From assembly GCA_012513435.1 (NCBI GenBank), contig JAAZCE010000011.1:62001-126000 (forward strand): a stretch of DNA of 64,000 bases, given 5' to 3'. Source of the DNA: Clostridiales bacterium. GTDB taxonomy: Bacteria; Bacillota; Clostridia; Peptostreptococcales; Anaerovoracaceae. Below the pieces are notes generated by a model. The model searched no databases. It saw only the letters and a list, made by a program, of their open reading frames with translations, and was not told the origin of the DNA. Of this stretch, positions 61,370 through 64,000 are shown piece after piece. Made by a program: the position numbers and the translations under genes. Within the stretch, counting starts at the first letter, position 1. Every line of letters begins with the position of its first letter.

Positions 61370-62378
61370 CGTTATGAAAAACAAGGTGCTCTCAGCAGAC
61401 GAATTAAACGAAAGAGCCAAGAAAAGACTGATGCTAATAGGAATAATAGGGCTGCTCATGCTGTCAGCAGATTTATTCATGTCAGCTAATGAGGGCGTGA
61501 ACATAGTTGAAAGCAAGGGGCAGCTTTATATGATGAGGCCTGATGAAGGTAAAGAAAGAGCCCATACATCTTTGAAAGCGACAATCAAGGGCGGGAAAAA
61601 GGAAATAGAAAAGAAGGTAGATATTTCCCTGGAAGCCTACTGTAGAGAAAAAAAGGGGGAGAAAAAGGACGAGGACAAGGAAGGCGTAATGTCCGAGACG
61701 GAAATGCTGGAATATGAGTTAAAAAGTCTTGCCAATGGTTTTAATAAAGATAGAAGCTCCAGGAAGGTCCTTCTTCCTCAAAAACTCCAATCTGGAGAAA
61801 GTATATATTGGGAGGCGGAGCAGACAAACAACGGACCTGCCATTATAATGTGTGCCCTTATTCTAGCGGCAACAGTTTACAAAACAAGGCTTTCACCTCT
61901 TGATAAAATTAGGAAACAGGAACAGGAATCGGTAATAATGCAGCTACCTGAATTTGCAAATAAACTGGTGCTTCTGCTAAACGCCGGACTGGTTATGAAC
62001 AGTGCCTTTGAAAAAGCCATAGAGGAAAGCCTTAGATTTGAATCTAATGACAATGATTATTTTCACAGAAAGCTGAAGGAAGGATATAAAACCGTAAAGA
62101 CGACAAACGGCTCCCTAAACCGAGAGTTCAGAAGTTTTGCAAGGCAGAGCGGAACAAAAGAGCTTATGAGGATTTCAAATATAATTAATGACAATGTGAA
62201 TAAGGGCGTAGAGCTGACAGAGAAACTTCAGAGGGAAAGCGAAGCGCTGTGGCTGAATAGGAAGAAAAACTGTGAAGAAAAGGGAAGACTGGCGGAGACA
62301 AAACTTACGCTACCACTGGTAATCTTTCTTATGGTCCTCATAATGATAACAGTTGCTCCTGCCATGTTGGAGCTCTAG
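61356..62378 (+). CDS. tadC: TadC-like Tad pilus membrane protein
   Basis: 340 residues overlapping the tadB end; ATG 61356 or ATG 61374. An N-terminal helix is followed by an unusual charged region (REKKGEKKDEDKEG), a second helix, the secretion F domain (LPEFANKLVLLLNAGLVMNSAFEKAIEES) and a C-terminal helix (LPLVIFLMVLIMITVAPAML). Standard partner of TadB. Confidence 0.87.
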   Translation: MSRFNVMKNKVLSADELNERAKKRLMLIGIIGLLMLSADLFMSANEGVNIVESKGQLYMMRPDEGKERAHTSLKATIKGGKKEIEKKVDISLEAYCREKKGEKKDEDKEGVMSETEMLEYELKSLANGFNKDRSSRKVLLPQKLQSGESIYWEAEQTNNGPAIIMCALILAATVYKTRLSPLDKIRKQEQESVIMQLPEFANKLVLLLNAGLVMNSAFEKAIEESLRFESNDNDYFHRKLKEGYKTVKTTNGSLNREFRSFARQSGTKELMRISNIINDNVNKGVELTEKLQRESEALWLNRKKNCEEKGRLAETKLTLPLVIFLMVLIMITVAPAMLEL

Positions 62379-62416
62379 CATGAAATCAAAGGGTGACAGG
62401 AAAGGAGAAGGAATAA

Positions 62417-62563
62417 AATGAAGATGAAATATAGTAAGGCCGGAATGGAGCTGGTCCAGGTGGCAATACTTGTTGCTATTGCAGTAGGTTTGGGGCTAAT
62501 ATTCAGGGCAGAAATAACCGATTTTGTCAATAATACATTCGAGGGATTAGATGGTTTTAACTA
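62417..62563 (+). CDS. Flp-like pilin or small Tad membrane peptide
   Basis: 48 residues, below the track limit: MKMKYSKAGMELVQVAILVAIAVGLGLIF then a polar tail. A short basic leader followed by a Gly, a Glu near +5-like position and one hydrophobic helix fit Flp-type prepilins. GGAGAAGGA precedes the ATG. The TadE-like gene starts inside its last codons. Confidence 0.78.
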
Positions 62564-62952
62564 AATCCAAGAAAGGCAGCTACATAATGGAGGCAGCTGT
62601 TGTCATGCCGCTTATTATATTTGCAGTAATTACGGTGGTGCTTATAATTATGTTTTTCTACAGCCAAATGACGGAGCGAAGCAAGATGCACATGGTACTG
62701 CGCCAGAAAGCCGGAATTATGACGAACCATACGGCTACATTTAACGATGTTTCAAGTGATGGCGAATTCTACAGTGATAGAGGTGCCATAGGAGGGACTG
62801 TTTACGGGAAAAAGTATTTGATAATGGAACATAGAGGTCTTTTGAGAAAAAAAGGTTCCTTTACGGTTGAAGGATCTTGCTATGGGACAGACGGAACCAG
62901 GTACGTGCGATACTGTAATCTTATAAAGGGCGTGAAGGGCCATGACCAATAG
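62551..62952 (+). CDS. TadE-like pseudopilin
   Basis: 133 residues. SKKGSYIMEAAVVMPLIIFAVITVVLIIMFF is the typical TadE/TadG N-terminus, with a short leader, a Glu and a long hydrophobic helix; the remainder is extracytoplasmic. It overlaps the Flp-like gene before it and the DUF5702 gene after it. Confidence 0.88.
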   Translation: MVLTKSKKGSYIMEAAVVMPLIIFAVITVVLIIMFFYSQMTERSKMHMVLRQKAGIMTNHTATFNDVSSDGEFYSDRGAIGGTVYGKKYLIMEHRGLLRKKGSFTVEGSCYGTDGTRYVRYCNLIKGVKGHDQ

Positions 62953-64000
62953 TAAAAGGGGCAACAGTGCGGTGTTTCTCACCATGATTCTTGCCGCATT
63001 GATGGCTATTACTCTGACCCTTATTTATGGAGTGCGGGAGGAAAGCGTCAAGAGCAGGGTTGATGGCATAGTCAATCTGGCGGGAGATTCGGTTATGTCT
63101 GAGTTCAACTATGAAGTGCAGAAGGAATACGGACTTTTTTTGCTCAAGGGAAAGGATGAAATCCTACAAAGGAAGCTGCGAAATTACATCAATTATTCTC
63201 TGAAATACATGGGAGAGACAGCCTTGGAATCAGTATCGGTCTCAGGTGGTAGGTTTTCAGTCTCAAATACGGAGCCGGTAAAAGAACAGATACTTGAGTA
63301 TATGAAATTCGCAAAGCTCAAAGATGTGTTAGTAAAACTATACGATGTGGATGAAAAAACTGAAGAAGAAGGCACAAATTCTATGGAAAATAGAACCTTA
63401 AGAAATGGAGCTGTCATAGTTTCACTCCCCTCTGCTGATGTTCCCAAAAAGAATTTTACCGTCTTTGCCAAGGCTATAGCAGACGAAGGGGATGGCGTGA
63501 AAGCCGCCTTTTCTAAAGCCTCGGAGAAGTATCTGATAGACAGCTACGTATTCGGACATTTTAACAGCAGAACTAGGGCTATAAACAGGGAGCATTTTTT
63601 TAAAAACGAGGTGGAGTATGCTCTGGGTGGTGAAATGTCTGACAGGAAAAACGAGAAACGCATAGAAATGATACTTAAAGCAATGCGCTTTCCACCAAAT
63701 CTTGCCCATATATATGCCGACCCGGAAAAGAGAAGTGCGACCTTGGCTGCGGCGGAGCTGTTGACCCCGGGCCCTGCGGCTTTGGCAACTCAGGCTGCTC
63801 TTGCATCCACCTGGGCATATGCGGAAGCGGATAACGATGTGGAGCTTCTGTGGCAGGGCAGCAAAGTTCCTATTATCAAGAGCAAGGAGACCTGGGCCAT
63901 AGACCTTGACAGTGCAATGGAAGGGATACTGGGTAGTACTGCAAAGCCGGATATAGAAAAGGGGTATACATATCAGCAGTATTTGAGGATAATGTTGTAT
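62942..64000 (+). CDS. DUF5702 Tad-locus protein, cut by the window end
   Basis: Absent from the track because it has no stop in the window. ATG 62942 opens 353 uninterrupted codons to base 64000. TNSKRGNSAVFLTMILAALMAITLTLIYGV is a TadG-like N-terminal helix; later LLTPGPAALATQAALASTWAYAEA is typical for DUF5702 proteins of clostridial Tad loci. Overlaps the TadE-like gene by eleven bases. Confidence 0.85.
   Translation, partial: MTNSKRGNSAVFLTMILAALMAITLTLIYGVREESVKSRVDGIVNLAGDSVMSEFNYEVQKEYGLFLLKGKDEILQRKLRNYINYSLKYMGETALESVSVSGGRFSVSNTEPVKEQILEYMKFAKLKDVLVKLYDVDEKTEEEGTNSMENRTLRNGAVIVSLPSADVPKKNFTVFAKAIADEGDGVKAAFSKASEKYLIDSYVFGHFNSRTRAINREHFFKNEVEYALGGEMSDRKNEKRIEMILKAMRFPPNLAHIYADPEKRSATLAAAELLTPGPAALATQAALASTWAYAEADNDVELLWQGSKVPIIKSKETWAIDLDSAMEGILGSTAKPDIEKGYTYQQYLRIMLY

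Noticed and set aside
1-64000. CRISPR array, tRNA or rRNA genes
   Set aside because: No regularly spaced identical repeats and no tRNA or rRNA signature were seen on either strand.

Overview
The window looks like the chromosome of a low-GC anaerobic Firmicute of the class Clostridia. The reasons are strong AGGAGG-type ribosome binding sites, frequent TTG/GTG starts, a Flp/Tad pilus locus with a DUF5702 protein, a CD1871A-like CXXC micro-protein, and a conjugative element with a VaFE-repeat adhesin. No rRNA, tRNA or CRISPR array was seen. Family names come from reading the protein sequences; no database search was possible.

Region 1 (1-18.3 kb) is chromosomal backbone. It holds the C-terminal part of an M28-like metallopeptidase, a DUF47/Pit phosphate transport pair, a membrane-bound LuxR-type regulator, an APC permease with a convergent AraC regulator and a saccharopine-dehydrogenase-like enzyme, an EamA transporter, and a holin/amidase lysis pair. 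A four-gene redox operon follows (thioredoxin-like lipoprotein, CD1871A-like peptide, 4Fe-4S membrane protein, Rrf2 regulator) behind a promoter full of dyads. A giant BspA/Ig-like repeat protein, interrupted by one in-frame TAA, ends the region.

Region 2 (19197-60351, about 41 kb) is an integrative and conjugative element inserted inside cpaF/tadA, the ATPase gene of the Tad pilus. Both halves of cpaF are present and rejoin in frame at a GCA codon. A 5-bp direct repeat (AGGCA) and a 10-bp inverted repeat mark the junctions. From left to right the element carries: an AbrB-like regulator, a secreted zinc-ribbon protein and a thioester/VaFE adhesin; the transfer genes (MobC, relaxase, PcfB, VirD4, pilin, VirB6, PrgI, VirB4, M23 hydrolase, DUF4315, ArdC-like); a cargo trio (two DUF2971-type proteins around a HEPN/AbiU2-like protein); a leftward operon (RadC, a small protein, YdbC/PC4, DUF3102); a two-component system with the sensor split over two genes; an envelope cluster of zinc-ribbon, membrane and lipoproteins; sigma and HTH regulators; a Tn554-like integration module with three tyrosine recombinases and TnpC; and at the extreme right a 1243-residue metallophosphoesterase-Hsp90/HtpG-like fusion protein.

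Region 3 (60352-64000) resumes the Tad locus: the cpaF 3' part, tadB, tadC, a Flp-like pilin, a TadE-like pseudopilin and a DUF5702 protein cut by the window end. The insertion should abolish Tad pilus assembly while the element is integrated, and excision should restore it.

The strongest candidates for undescribed biology are the phosphoesterase-Hsp90 fusion, the DUF2971/HEPN trio, a palindrome repeated four times at module borders of the element, and a structured non-coding region in front of the recombinases.
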